A DNA stretch of 64,000 bases from NCBI GenBank assembly GCA_020725195.1, contig DYFL01000003.1, forward strand, positions 24,419 through 88,418, in the 5' to 3' direction. The notes beneath the pieces are model-generated. The model saw nothing but the letters and a program-made list of their open reading frames with translations, did not search any database and was not told the DNA's origin. Numbering within the stretch: position 1 is the first letter of the stretch; each line of letters starts with the position of its first letter. Shown piece by piece: positions 8,734 through 18,381 of the stretch. The DNA is from Hydrogenophilus sp. Lineage in GTDB: Bacteria > Pseudomonadota > Gammaproteobacteria > Burkholderiales > Thiobacillaceae. Made by a program: the position numbers and the translations under genes.

Positions 8734-9999
8734 TCAACCCAGGCTGTCGGCCCAGAGGTTGCGCGCCCAGCCGAACATGCGGTCGTAGTCGTCGCTGATG
8801 GCCCGGGGCGACTCGCCCAGGGAGCCGGGCACCGCCTTCATCTGCTCGTCGTTGGCATCGTAGGCATACACCCCCGCGACCCAGGAGCCGGTCGAGTTGG
8901 TGACCGCGCTGTAGCAGGTGTTGTTGAGCACGGGCGCGGCATTGACCGGCAGGCCGCCGAGCTGGGCGATGATGGCCGAGGCCACGACCTTGGCCTCGGC
9001 ATTGGCCAGGTGGCCGGACTTGGGCAGCCCGGAGCCGTGCGAGTCGCCGATGACGAAGACGTCCTCCACCCCAGGCACGTTGGAGGCGAAGGTCTTGAGG
9101 TCCACCCCCGCCCAGCGGTTGTCCACGTTGATCAGGCCGGCGTCGAACAGGATCTTGCCCGCCTGCATGAGCGGGATGACGTTGAGCACGTCGCCCCGGA
9201 AGGTGCCGCCGACGGTGGTCACACTGCGCTGGCTGGCGTTCACCGACAGCACGGGGCTGTTCGGATGGTATTCGACGATGCCGGCGAAGGGCCCCGCGAA
9301 GGCGGCCTCGAAGATGTGCCGCTCGGCGATGATCTGCGGGTTGGCGTCGAGCACGATGACCTTGGAACGCGGCTTCTTCTCCCGGAAGAACTGCGCGACC
9401 TGGCAGGCACGCTCGTAGGGACCGGCCGGACAGCGGTAGGGCGGCGTCGGGATGGTCATCACGAAACGCCCGCCGTTGCGCATCCGCAGCAGGGCGTCGC
9501 GCAGCTGCTGGGTCTGGGGCCCGGCCTTCCAGGCATGGGGCACCAGGGCCTGGGCCTGCGGCGTCTGCAGACCGTCCGGATAGATGAAGCCGATGCCGGG
9601 GGCGAGCACCAGCTTGTCGTAGCCCAGGCTGTCGCCATTGGCGAGGTGCACGCTGTGCGCATCCGCATCCACGGCGTCGACCATCTGCGGCACCAGCAGC
9701 ACCCCGTGGTTGCCGGTCAGGCCGGCATAGCTCAAGGTGATGTCGGCCATATTCAGGCGCCCGTGCAGCACCAGGTTGCTCATCACGCAGGAGATGTAGT
9801 TCGGGTTGGGCTCCACCAGCACCACCTCCAGGCCCGGGTCCCACAGGCGCAGGAACTTGGCCACCGTGGCACCGCCGAAGCCGCCGCCCACGACCACCAC
9901 CCGCTGCCCCGTCTGAGCCCGCAGCGCGGCGGGCATGAGCGCCAGGGAGGCGGTGGCTCCAAAAGCCTTGAGAAAGTCGCGACGATTCAGTGCATGCAT
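8734..9999 (-). CDS. fccB: Flavocytochrome c sulfide dehydrogenase, flavoprotein subunit
   Basis: 421 residues with a Tat signal (NRRDFLKAFG) and a good GAGGAG site before the ATG. The FAD-binding Rossmann motif VVVVGGGFGGATVAKFL opens the mature protein. Redox Cys candidates are in YISCVMSNL and in the YRCPAGPYERA block. The FAD-binding C-terminal FCSD domain ends the chain, with VFVIGDSHGSG. The enzyme oxidises sulfide in the periplasm and passes electrons to its cytochrome partner. The cytochrome gene lies immediately upstream (10067-10390), giving an fccA-fccB operon. A SoxF-type role is possible, but no sox genes are in the window. Confidence 0.92.
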   Translation of the reverse strand: MHALNRRDFLKAFGATASLALMPAALRAQTGQRVVVVGGGFGGATVAKFLRLWDPGLEVVLVEPNPNYISCVMSNLVLHGRLNMADITLSYAGLTGNHGVLLVPQMVDAVDADAHSVHLANGDSLGYDKLVLAPGIGFIYPDGLQTPQAQALVPHAWKAGPQTQQLRDALLRMRNGGRFVMTIPTPPYRCPAGPYERACQVAQFFREKKPRSKVIVLDANPQIIAERHIFEAAFAGPFAGIVEYHPNSPVLSVNASQRSVTTVGGTFRGDVLNVIPLMQAGKILFDAGLINVDNRWAGVDLKTFASNVPGVEDVFVIGDSHGSGLPKSGHLANAEAKVVASAIIAQLGGLPVNAAPVLNNTCYSAVTNSTGSWVAGVYAYDANDEQMKAVPGSLGESPRAISDDYDRMFGWARNLWADSLG

Positions 10000-10066
10000 C
10001 AGGATTCTCCTCTCGGATCCGGCCGCAGCCGGTGTTGTCGCTAAGGGGGATGTCTCGTGGTCAGGG

Positions 10067-10390
10067 CTAGTCGCCGCCGCTCTCCGGGATGGACTCGAAG
10101 TACTCGCCGATCAGCCAAAGCTGGGCGTCGGTGTAGCCGCGCGCGTGGCGGGTCATGACCTTCTTGAATTCGGTGCTGCGCCGGAACTCCTGCATCTTCT
10201 CGACCATGCCCTTGGCATCCTTGCCGGCGATCTTGGGCATGCCTTTCTCGGCCCGGCCGTCGGTGCCGTGGCACTGGAAGCAGTTGGAAGCCAGGTCGCG
10301 CGCCTCGGTGGACTGGGCGCCCGACGCCGTGGGCCAGGCCAGGGGAACGGCCAGGGCGGAAAGGACGATCAGGCTGTGAGTGAATTTCAT
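10067..10390 (-). CDS. fccA: Cytochrome c subunit of flavocytochrome c sulfide dehydrogenase
   Basis: 107 residues: signal peptide ending TASGA, one CFQCH heme motif and a probable axial Met in KGMPKIAG. It ends in a short acidic tail. AGGAGGC precedes the ATG. It is a single-heme, cytochrome c553-like subunit, smaller than the di-heme FccA of Allochromatium but of the kind found with many FccB/SoxF proteins. It lies 67 bases upstream of fccB on the same strand and would receive electrons from the flavin of FccB. Confidence 0.88.
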   Translation of the reverse strand: MKFTHSLIVLSALAVPLAWPTASGAQSTEARDLASNCFQCHGTDGRAEKGMPKIAGKDAKGMVEKMQEFRRSTEFKKVMTRHARGYTDAQLWLIGEYFESIPESGGD

Positions 10391-10779
10391 GCTTGCCTCC
10401 TAGGGGCAGGTGGAAATAGAGCAGTGCGGACCCGGGCGTCGTCGCCGGCGGCAGGGACGTGCAACGGGGCTGCCCGGCGAGCCGGCACTGCAGGCGGAAA
10501 AGGGATCCGTGGATCGGCGCACCGGCACTGCGCCTTGGGACGCATGCCCGTCGCTCCGGGTGATGGCCCGTTCGGGGGGCTCGCCATCCGGAATTCAAGA
10601 TAGCCGGCCGCGCGGACCACGGGCATGGGGTGGATAGCGTATTTGTTGCTCTGGCTCACCGTAGGCGTGCGGAGGCGCCTAGACGAACCGCCTTTTGTCA
10701 CTAAGCTGGATAGATAAAACGCCTCGCGTCGCGGGCGATAACAACCGGCTGTACGCAAGCTGCAGGTTTCCAGGAGGGG
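10391..10779. other. Divergent intergenic region between fccA and the PAS sensor kinase
   Basis: 389 bases with no convincing gene. The right half is less GC-rich than its surroundings (for example TAGATAAAACG near 10710), as expected for promoters of the two divergent transcription units. An AGGAGGGG ribosome site for the kinase is at about 10771. I cannot assign specific operators. Confidence 0.5.
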
Positions 10780-12501
10780 ATGGAGTCCATGACTGAAGAC
10801 AGATCTCACGCCGGAGGTCCGCCTGGCGAAGGCACCGGTCCTACCACGACCCGCACCCCGGTACGCCTGCATGAGGTGTGGACGGCTCCGCCGAGCTGCA
10901 CCTTCCCCGTCTGCAATCACGTCGAGCACGTCAAGCAGGAATGGGAGTCCACGGCCGACGCCCTGCCCCAGCTCGTCTGCCTGCTGGATGCGGCGGGCGC
11001 CGTGGTGCGCTGCAACCGGACCGTGGAGCGCTGGGGGCTCGGCGACGTGGTCGAGGCCCAGGGGCGCTGCCTGCACGCGCTCATGCACCCGCACTGCGCC
11101 GCACCGGGCTGTTATCTCAGGCGCTTCCTGGACGAGGTCTGCGGCAGCACGGCGCACGGCGCCGCGGCGCGCTGCCAGGCCGAGGACCCGGCACTCGGGC
11201 GCTATCTGGACATCCAGGTGCATGCCCCCGGCCACGGCGGGGCCGGGCAGGAAGGCTACGCGGTGGCCGTGGTCGCCGACATCAGCGAGCTCAAGGCGGC
11301 GGAAGCGGGCCTGCAGGCCCTGACCCGGGAGCTCGAGCGGCGCATCACGGCGCGCACCGCCCAGCTCGACGCCGCGAACCGGCAGCTGCGCCAGGAGGTC
11401 GTCGAGCGCGAACAGGCCCAGGCGGACCTGGGGCGCAGCCGGGACCGCTACCTGCAGCTGGTGGAGACCATGAACGAGGGCCTGGCCGTCCAGGACCGGG
11501 ACGGCCGCCTCGCCTACGTCAACGAACGCTTCGCCAGGATGCTCGGCTGCGGCGCCGGCGAGGTCCTGGGACGCCCGGCGACGGACTTCGTCGACCCGGA
11601 CTGCCTCGCGGACTGGCAGGAGCGCATGGCGCATCGCGGCCGGGGCGATCAGACACCCTACGAGCTCGTCCTCAGGGGCCAGGGCGGCGAACGGGTCTGG
11701 GCCAAGGTCTCGCCCAAGGCGATCCTCGACCCCTCGGGCGAGTATGCCGGCAGCTTCGCGGTGGTCACCGACATCAGCGAGCGGGTGCGCGCGGAGCAGG
11801 CCCTGCGCGCCTCCGAGTGCGAGCTTCGGCTGCTCTCGGCGCAGGTGATCTCGGCCCAGGAGAAGGAGCGGCAGCGCATCGCCTCGGAGCTGCACGACGG
11901 CCTCGGCCAGATCCTGAGCGCGATCAAGTTCTCGGTGGAGAACACCCTGGCGCAACTGCGCGAGCACCCCGCCGCGGCGGGACCGCAGCCCTTCCAGGAC
12001 ATCGTGCCCAAGCTCCAGGGGGCGATCGAGGAGGTCCGGCGCATCTCCATGGACCTGCGGCCCTCCATCCTGGACGACCTCGGCGTCCTCGCCACCCTGG
12101 GCTGGTTCTGCCGGGAATACCAGGCCGTCTACCAGGGCATCCGGGTCGAGCTCGATGCCGGGGCCCGGGAGGCCGACATCCCCGTGCCGCTCAAGGTGGT
12201 GATCTTCCGCATCGTGCAGGAGGCCCTGAACAACGTCGCCAAGCATGCCCGGACCGACACCGTGCGCATCGGCCTGCAGAAGACCTCGCGCGGCATCGAG
12301 CTGGAGATCTCGGACAACGGCGTCGGCTTCGACCCGGCCGAGATCGCCGCGCGACGCGGCCACGGCCTCGGCGGCACGGGGCTGGTGAGCATGCGCGAGC
12401 GGGCGGAATGCTCCGGCGGCCGCTTCGCGATCGCGAGCACCAGGGGCGAGGGCACCGTGATCCGCATCCATTGGCCGGCCAGCCAGGAAGCGGACAGCTG
12501 A
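10780..12501 (+). CDS. Cytoplasmic PAS-PAS sensor histidine kinase of the NarX/DegS type
   Basis: 573 residues with no transmembrane segment. A first PAS-like domain (about 60-170) carries several Cys (CLHALMHPHC, APGC, RC), suggesting a bound cofactor or redox sensing. A coiled coil (about 180-220) and a second PAS with PAC (about 225-345) follow. The HisKA_3 phosphoacceptor is His372 in SELHDGLGQIL, and the ATPase domain has NNVAKHA, DNGVGFD and GTGLVSMRERA. This kinase class pairs with NarL-type regulators. None is adjacent, and the nearest is at 16898. Its divergence from fccA suggests, without proof, that it senses a redox or sulfur signal. Confidence 0.88.
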   Translation: MESMTEDRSHAGGPPGEGTGPTTTRTPVRLHEVWTAPPSCTFPVCNHVEHVKQEWESTADALPQLVCLLDAAGAVVRCNRTVERWGLGDVVEAQGRCLHALMHPHCAAPGCYLRRFLDEVCGSTAHGAAARCQAEDPALGRYLDIQVHAPGHGGAGQEGYAVAVVADISELKAAEAGLQALTRELERRITARTAQLDAANRQLRQEVVEREQAQADLGRSRDRYLQLVETMNEGLAVQDRDGRLAYVNERFARMLGCGAGEVLGRPATDFVDPDCLADWQERMAHRGRGDQTPYELVLRGQGGERVWAKVSPKAILDPSGEYAGSFAVVTDISERVRAEQALRASECELRLLSAQVISAQEKERQRIASELHDGLGQILSAIKFSVENTLAQLREHPAAAGPQPFQDIVPKLQGAIEEVRRISMDLRPSILDDLGVLATLGWFCREYQAVYQGIRVELDAGAREADIPVPLKVVIFRIVQEALNNVAKHARTDTVRIGLQKTSRGIELEISDNGVGFDPAEIAARRGHGLGGTGLVSMRERAECSGGRFAIASTRGEGTVIRIHWPASQEADS

Positions 12502-12562
12502 GTCCTTCGGGCCGGATCCTGCATTAGCCACGGGGCAGCCGGGCCGCATCCTGTCCGGCGCC

Positions 12563-13084
12563 TCAGCCCCTTAGGCTCAGGGCGGCGTAGAGGGCCACCA
12601 CGCCCTCGACGCGGCTCGCCACCTCGATCGCCCGCGAGGCCTCGCGGGCGTCCCCGAGCCGGCCGCTGAGGCGCACCGTGCCCTCGTGGCTGCGCACCGC
12701 GATGCCCAGTCCGCTCGGCAGGTCGTCCAGCAGCAGGCGGAACTTCACCCGGGTCGTCAGCCAGGCGTCTCCCAGATAGCCGGCGACCCGCTCGCGCCGC
12801 TCGATGGCACGCGCCGTGCCGTATTCCTGCGGATCGAGGCGGGCGTCGCAATTGCCGTCGGCCTCGCGGAAGACCGTCATCCGGTGTTTCCCGGCCAGGT
12901 ATTCCGCGTGCGAGATGCTGCCGTCGGCGTCGAGGTCGGCTTGCCGGTATTCCTCGGCCAGCCGGCTCGGCAGGGCCGACTCCGGCACCGGGGGCTGCGC
13001 CACGGGCATCGCGAAAGAAGCCGGGCCCGCCAGCAGGGCGGCAAGCAGCAGTGTGATGCGGACAGATCGTGTAGGTGCCTTCAT
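12563..13084 (-). CDS. Exported BON-domain protein with EF-hand calcium loops
   Basis: 173 residues. The start was set at 13084 because GAGGAGGAATGT directly precedes it and a signal peptide follows (LLLAALLAGPASFA). Residues about 35-80 hold an EF-hand loop DLDADGSISHAE and a second, less regular one (DGNCDARLDPQE). Residues about 100-173 form a BON domain (GIAVRSHEGTVRLSGRLGD...VEGVVALY), as in OsmY, which usually binds phospholipid at the envelope. It is probably a periplasmic envelope-stress protein with calcium dependence. It converges with the kinase gene. Confidence 0.82.
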   Translation of the reverse strand: MKAPTRSVRITLLLAALLAGPASFAMPVAQPPVPESALPSRLAEEYRQADLDADGSISHAEYLAGKHRMTVFREADGNCDARLDPQEYGTARAIERRERVAGYLGDAWLTTRVKFRLLLDDLPSGLGIAVRSHEGTVRLSGRLGDAREASRAIEVASRVEGVVALYAALSLRG

Positions 13085-13197
13085 ACATTCCTCCTCGGTA
13101 GCACGAATTTCTGCAGCCATGCGGCCCTGGGCCGCCCCCCTCTCCAGCAAGCCGCATGCCACGATTTTTTTATCCGCGGAAACAGGCGGTTATGAAG

Positions 13198-13234
13198 AAG
13201 GCCCGGCCCTGCGGGCGGGATAGGGCCCGGCCTT
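13198..13234 (-). terminator. Possible hairpin terminator of the small gene 13269-13490
   Basis: A 12-base stem with one mismatch (AAGGCCGGGCCC / GGGCCGGGCCTT) lies just after the stop of the small gene on the minus strand, followed by CTTCTTCAT rather than a clean T-run. Confidence 0.4.
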
Positions 13235-13268
13235 GTCGCCTCTGCCCGACGGGATTTGCCTGCCGGGC

Positions 13269-13490
13269 CTAGAGGACGGATTCGAAACGGCTTTTTATTT
13301 GCCGGGTAGCGACAGACGCCGCAGGCCGCACGGATCGGCGGCCCGCGTCGGCCATCCCCGGCCTCGGCGCGGTCCGGAATGCACCGCGCCGCATTGGCGT
13401 CGCGGGCAGCACGGAGTCGGGGTCCGGCAGCGGGAGGTCGAAGGCGATGGCGGCCAGGGTGAGAAAACGGCGCAGATGATCCGGGTCCAT
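13269..13490 (-). CDS. Small hypothetical protein, 73 residues
   Basis: A short frame whose ATG is preceded by a textbook ribosome site (AAGGAGGAACTCC). The N-terminus is MDPDHLRRFLTLAAIAFDLPLPDPD; the rest is Arg- and Pro-rich without a recognisable domain. It lies downstream of the glrR-like gene on the same strand with an 89-base gap. The strong ribosome site is the main reason to call it; composition alone would not justify it. Confidence 0.45.
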   Translation of the reverse strand: MDPDHLRRFLTLAAIAFDLPLPDPDSVLPATPMRRGAFRTAPRPGMADAGRRSVRPAASVATRQIKSRFESVL

Positions 13491-13579
13491 GGAGTTCCTC
13501 CTTCTCGACTGACAGGGCGCCCCCGGACGGGGGCAGGAGGTTCTCTGCAAGAACCGTTCCAGTCCCGGATCGGGACGGC

Positions 13580-14925
<1,346 letters not shown>

Positions 14926-14929
<4 letters not shown>

Positions 14930-15423
14930 CTCGCCTCCGTCTTGCCCGGGCCGCGCTCCTGGAGCTGGAGTTCCAGGCTCTTCAGGCGCTCGATCTTCTC
15001 CTGCAGCTCGGCGCTGCGCCGGCGCTCCTGCGCCAGGGCGAGCTCCGCGGCCACCAGCCGCTGCAGCTCGCGCACGTACTGGCGCAGCGGCGCCTGCTCG
15101 AAGGCGCCCTCCAGGCCGGCGAGCCACTCCTGGGCCCGGGTGAGGTCCTCGCCGCCGCCGCGGCTCGCCAGGTAGGCGAGCTTGAGCCGGTCGACCGGGC
15201 TCGCGGCGGCCCCCGCCTTCAGGCGCCTCGCCTCCGCCGCCTGCACCTTGGCGTCCAGGTGGGCGCTCGCCTCGGCGAAGGCCATCATCTCCGTCAGGGT
15301 GAAGGCGGGCTCGGCCCGCACGGCCGCCGACGGCGCGGGCTGCGCCGGGCCGAGGCCGGCGCAGCCCGCCAGGCAGAGGCCGGCGGCCAGGATCGCCATA
15401 CGTCCCATACGTTCGCAACTCAA
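14926..15423 (-). CDS. qseG: QseG-like outer-membrane lipoprotein of the GlrK/GlrR system
   Basis: 165 residues. The lipobox LCLAGC is followed by a predicted helical, coiled-coil-rich mature part ending in LQEKIERLKSLELQLQE. Its place between kinase and regulator, with overlaps at both ends, matches QseG, which stimulates the GlrK kinase from the envelope. I took the TTG at 15423 because GGAGGAGGG lies about 8 bases upstream and it overlaps the kinase stop; an ATG at 15408 is the alternative and would leave a shorter n-region. Confidence 0.75.
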
Positions 15424-16874
15424 TCTCTTCCCTCCTCCGGGCCGGGCAGCAGGATGCGGAAGCAGGCGCCGCCCGGGCGCGCCTCCAGCAGGCCCACCTC
15501 GCCGCCCTGGGCCTCCACGTATTCCTTGACGATGGCCAGGCCGAGCCCGCTGCCGCGCAGCGGGCCGGGGCGCTGGATGCGGCCGCGGTAGTAGGGCTGG
15601 AAGAGCCGCTCCCGGTCTTCCGGCGCCACCCCCGGGCCCGCGTCGCAGACCACGATCTCGCAGCGCCCATCGAGCTTCCTCGCCGTCACCTCGATGCTAC
15701 CCCCCTCGGGGCTGAAGCGGATGGCGTTGGCGAGCAGGTTGTCGAGCACGGTCTCCAGCCCCGCCCGGTCCCCCAGCACCCTCGCATCGCCGACGTCCGC
15801 GCTGAGCTTCACCTGCTTGCCGAGCATGGCCAGCGCCTGACGCTGGCCGGCGGCCTCCAGGAGCTCCGCCACCGCCAGGGGCGAGGCCGTCAGCGGGTTG
15901 GCCCCCTGCGCGAGCCGGCTGTAGCTGAGCAGGTCCTCGATGCGCAGCTGCAGGTCGCGGGCGTTGTTGCGCATGATCTCCGCCACCTCCGCCTGCTGCG
16001 GCCCCAGCTCGCCCGCCACGCCGTCGGCGAGCAGCTCCACCCCCTCCTTGAGGGCCGCGAGCGGGGTCTTGAGCTCGTGCGAGACCTGGCGCAGGAAGCG
16101 CCCCTGCTGTGCCTCCAGTTCCAGCAGGCGCCGGCGCAGCCAGTCCACCTGCTCGCCCAGGAAGACGAGATCGCGGGGGCCCTCGACGGGCGGGCCCGCC
16201 CCGAGGTCGTGCTCCCCGATGCGGCGGATCGCCCGGGCCAGCTGCCTCAGGGGCTGGGCGACGACCCAGGAGAAGAGGCCGGCCATGAGCAGCGACAGCG
16301 GGACCAGGGCCAGGGCCTGGCCGATCAGGGTCCGCCGGATGCCGTCCGCGGTGCGGCCCAGGGCAGCGACCTGCTGGTCGATGAGGCGGTTGCCCTCGAG
16401 GGTCATGGCCGCGGCCGTCCGGTGCAGGCGGTCGAATTCGGGGCCGAGGGCCTCGAACCGCCGCGCCCCGGGCCCCGCACCTGCGGCCAGGCCGTCGAAC
16501 AGCGTCGCCTCCATGGCCTCGATGGCGCTCAGCTGGCGCTGCTGCCGGCCGTCCAGGGGCAGCCTGCGCAGCGTCGCCACGGCGGCCAGGAAGTCGCGGT
16601 GGGGCGCGAGCAGGCTCGCACCGAGCGCCGGATCCTGCAGCACGTGGTACTGGCCCGCGGCCCGCTCCAGGGCGAGGGCGGATTCGGCCATCTGGCGCGT
16701 CGCCCGGGTCGCCTCCACGGTGATCGCCACGGACTGGCGGCCTTCGCGCGCCATTTGGTCGAGCATGTAGCCCATCCTCAGCATGCCCGCCAGCAGGGGC
16801 AGGGCGACCAGGGAGAGGCCGACGAGCAGCAGGGTGGTGAAGGAGCGCGGATAGCGCAGTCGCGGACGGATCAT
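15420..16874 (-). CDS. glrK: Membrane sensor histidine kinase, GlrK-like
   Basis: 484 residues (E. coli GlrK has 475). Two transmembrane helices (about residues 12-32 and 175-195) flank a helical periplasmic region. A HAMP-like segment, HisKA with SHELKTPLAALKEG, and an HATPase domain with NLLANAIRFS, DAGPGV and GSGLGLAIVKEY follow. The start at 16874 gives a normal short N-terminus before the first helix; a longer in-frame start at 17012 would run into the next gene. It is the first gene of the glrK-qseG-glrR unit, 23 bases after the NarL-type regulator. Confidence 0.88.
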   Translation of the reverse strand: MIRPRLRYPRSFTTLLLVGLSLVALPLLAGMLRMGYMLDQMAREGRQSVAITVEATRATRQMAESALALERAAGQYHVLQDPALGASLLAPHRDFLAAVATLRRLPLDGRQQRQLSAIEAMEATLFDGLAAGAGPGARRFEALGPEFDRLHRTAAAMTLEGNRLIDQQVAALGRTADGIRRTLIGQALALVPLSLLMAGLFSWVVAQPLRQLARAIRRIGEHDLGAGPPVEGPRDLVFLGEQVDWLRRRLLELEAQQGRFLRQVSHELKTPLAALKEGVELLADGVAGELGPQQAEVAEIMRNNARDLQLRIEDLLSYSRLAQGANPLTASPLAVAELLEAAGQRQALAMLGKQVKLSADVGDARVLGDRAGLETVLDNLLANAIRFSPEGGSIEVTARKLDGRCEIVVCDAGPGVAPEDRERLFQPYYRGRIQRPGPLRGSGLGLAIVKEYVEAQGGEVGLLEARPGGACFRILLPGPEEGRD

Positions 16875-16897
16875 GCTGGCCCCGGGGAGCGCTCGGG

Positions 16898-17548
16898 CTA
16901 GCCGACCATCCCCCTTGCGATGGCGAAGGCCGTGAGCGCGGCGGCGTTGTGCAGGTCCAGCTTCTTCATCAGGTTGGAGCGGTGCTTCTCCACGGTCTTC
17001 ACGCTCACGCACAGGTAGCCGGCGATGTGCTTGTTCGCATGCCCCTCGGCGATGAGCTTGAGCACCTCGCGCTCGCGCAGGGTCAGGCTCTCCAGGGCGG
17101 TGGGGGCGTTGAGCCCCCTGCCGCCGTCGAGGTAGCCGTTGACCACCTTCTCCGCGACGTCGGGGCTGAGGTAGGTCTTGCCGCTGAGGATGCTGCGGAT
17201 GGCGAGCATGAGTTCGTCGCGGGTGGCGTGCTTGAGCACGTAGCCGTCGGCGCCGGCCCTGAGGGCCTCGCGGATGTATTCCTCGGCCTTGTGCACCGTG
17301 AGCACCAGGATGCGGATATCGGGAAAGCGCCGCTTGATCTCGGCGATGGCCTCGGTGCCGTTGATGCCCGGCATGGACAGGTCCATGAGGATGAGCCCCG
17401 GCGTGAGACTGGCGGCCAGGCGCACGGCCTGGCGGCCGTCCTCGGCCTCGCCCACGACCTCCAGGTTCGGGTCCGCCGCGAGCATGGCCTGCAGGCCCTG
17501 CCGCAGCAGGGTGTGGTCCTCGACGATGAGTATGCGATTGCTGATCAT
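16898..17548 (-). CDS. NarL/FixJ-family response regulator
   Basis: 216 residues: receiver domain with Asp56 in LILMDLSMPG and Lys in GYVLKHA, then a LuxR-type helix-turn-helix (LTLREREVLKLIAEGHANKHIAGYL...VEKHRSNLMKKL). The ATG at 17548 has GGGGGGT about 4 bases upstream; a GTG two codons earlier is possible. Its upstream gap is filled by a MITE-like element. The partner kinase is uncertain: the soluble PAS kinase at 10780 is of the class that pairs with NarL-type regulators, whereas the adjacent GlrK-type kinase is not. Confidence 0.9.
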   Translation of the reverse strand: MISNRILIVEDHTLLRQGLQAMLAADPNLEVVGEAEDGRQAVRLAASLTPGLILMDLSMPGINGTEAIAEIKRRFPDIRILVLTVHKAEEYIREALRAGADGYVLKHATRDELMLAIRSILSGKTYLSPDVAEKVVNGYLDGGRGLNAPTALESLTLREREVLKLIAEGHANKHIAGYLCVSVKTVEKHRSNLMKKLDLHNAAALTAFAIARGMVG

Positions 17549-17570
17549 GATCACCCCCCGAACGACAATT

Positions 17571-17723
17571 CTAGGAGCCTCTCGGACTTAAAGGAAATCG
17601 GCTGCAAATTCGGCGGAACGGTCCATATTTCGCCGCTTTCTTGGGCAATAGTGCGACTATTGCCCGGCGAAATCGCCAAAACTCCGTTTTCGCTTCGATT
17701 CTTCAAGTCCGACAGGCTCCTAG
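17571..17723. repeat. MITE-like element with 23-base terminal inverted repeats
   Basis: 153 bases framed by near-perfect inverted repeats (left CTAGGAGCCTCTCGGACTTA, right complement CTAGGAGCCTGTCGGACTTG). Inside there are nested palindromes, including GGGCAATAGT/ACTATTGCCC around a 3-base loop and ATTTCGCCG/CGGCGAAAT, so a transcript would fold into one long hairpin. It has no coding capacity. AT content is much higher than in its neighbours. The right terminus carries the TAG stop of the pseudopilin gene at 17720. A decayed partial copy lies at 52832-52877. This looks like a non-autonomous transposable element moved by a transposase elsewhere. Confidence 0.8.
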
Positions 17724-18379
17724 TCCAGAGCCGGGGCGTGGCCCGGCGGGGGCCTCTGCCGGGCCGACGCTTGCGCCGGGCGGTAGACGAAGACCCAGTC
17801 GGCGTAGCGTTCCGCCCCCTCGAAGCGGCCCTCTTCGGGCTCGAACCCGGCGGTCTTGAGGGGCCGCGCCTCCGAGAGGCTGTGCACGCCCAGGATGGCC
17901 CCGTCGGGGCCCTTGACCAGGCCCCACTCGGCCTGCCCGGTGACGGGGTCGCGCCAGAGGCGGCGCAGGTAGCGCTGGGTGCCGGGCAGGCGCGCATCCT
18001 CCAGCAGGGCCTCCAGGGTGGGCGGAAATCTTTTCACCTGGCCCGGGGTGGCGCGGTGGTAGCGCTCGATGGCGAGGCGGAACTGCTGCCCCACGAACAG
18101 CAGTTCGCGCTCCTTCTCCCGGGTGACGGCGGTGTGCCAGACCGCGGCGGTGGCCCCCAGCACGGCGCTCAGGAGGGCGACGGCGGCGAGCGCCCCGAGA
18201 TAGGTGAAGCCGGCCTGGCGAGGCGGGTCGGCGGTCGCCTGTGGGAGCGGCTTCAGCCGCGATTCCCCTACGGGCGTTGTATTCGCGGCTGAAGCCGCTC
18301 CCACGGCGGCAGCGCAAGGCCGGGTGTCTCTTGCCTTCCGATTGCCTACTGCCAACTGATGACGGTCGACTGGATGCAT
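17720..18379 (-). CDS. Pseudopilin-like protein lacking Glu5
   Basis: About 219 residues from the ATG at 18379; the true start is unclear. The pilin-type helix GFTYLGALAAVALLSAVLG follows an unusually long leader (about 56 residues), much of which is the translated REP palindrome at 18241-18304. Mature position 5 is Gly, not the Glu shared by most pilins, a trait of GspK-type tip pseudopilins. The rest has a pseudopilin-like pattern (RFPPTLEALLED, YLRRLWRDPVTG). The gene is last in the secretion cluster, and its stop codon lies in the MITE terminus. A start downstream of the repeat at a non-ATG codon is possible. Confidence 0.65.
   Translation of the reverse strand: MHPVDRHQLAVGNRKARDTRPCAAAVGAASAANTTPVGESRLKPLPQATADPPRQAGFTYLGALAAVALLSAVLGATAAVWHTAVTREKERELLFVGQQFRLAIERYHRATPGQVKRFPPTLEALLEDARLPGTQRYLRRLWRDPVTGQAEWGLVKGPDGAILGVHSLSEARPLKTAGFEPEEGRFEGAERYADWVFVYRPAQASARQRPPPGHAPALD
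18241..18304. repeat. REP-type palindrome, copy 1
   Basis: A 22-base arm (GTGGGAGCGGCTTCAGCCGC...) and its exact reverse complement around a 20-base loop. The same arms occur at 27691-27754 and 30069-30132. This family is common in gammaproteobacterial intergenic DNA. This copy lies inside the 5' part of a pseudopilin reading frame. Confidence 0.85.
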
Positions 18380-18381
18380 CC

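Noticed and set aside
17571..17723. Large hairpin as the terminator of the pseudopilin operon
   Set aside because: The paired 23-base ends and a second decayed copy elsewhere point to a mobile element; it may still terminate transcription secondarily.
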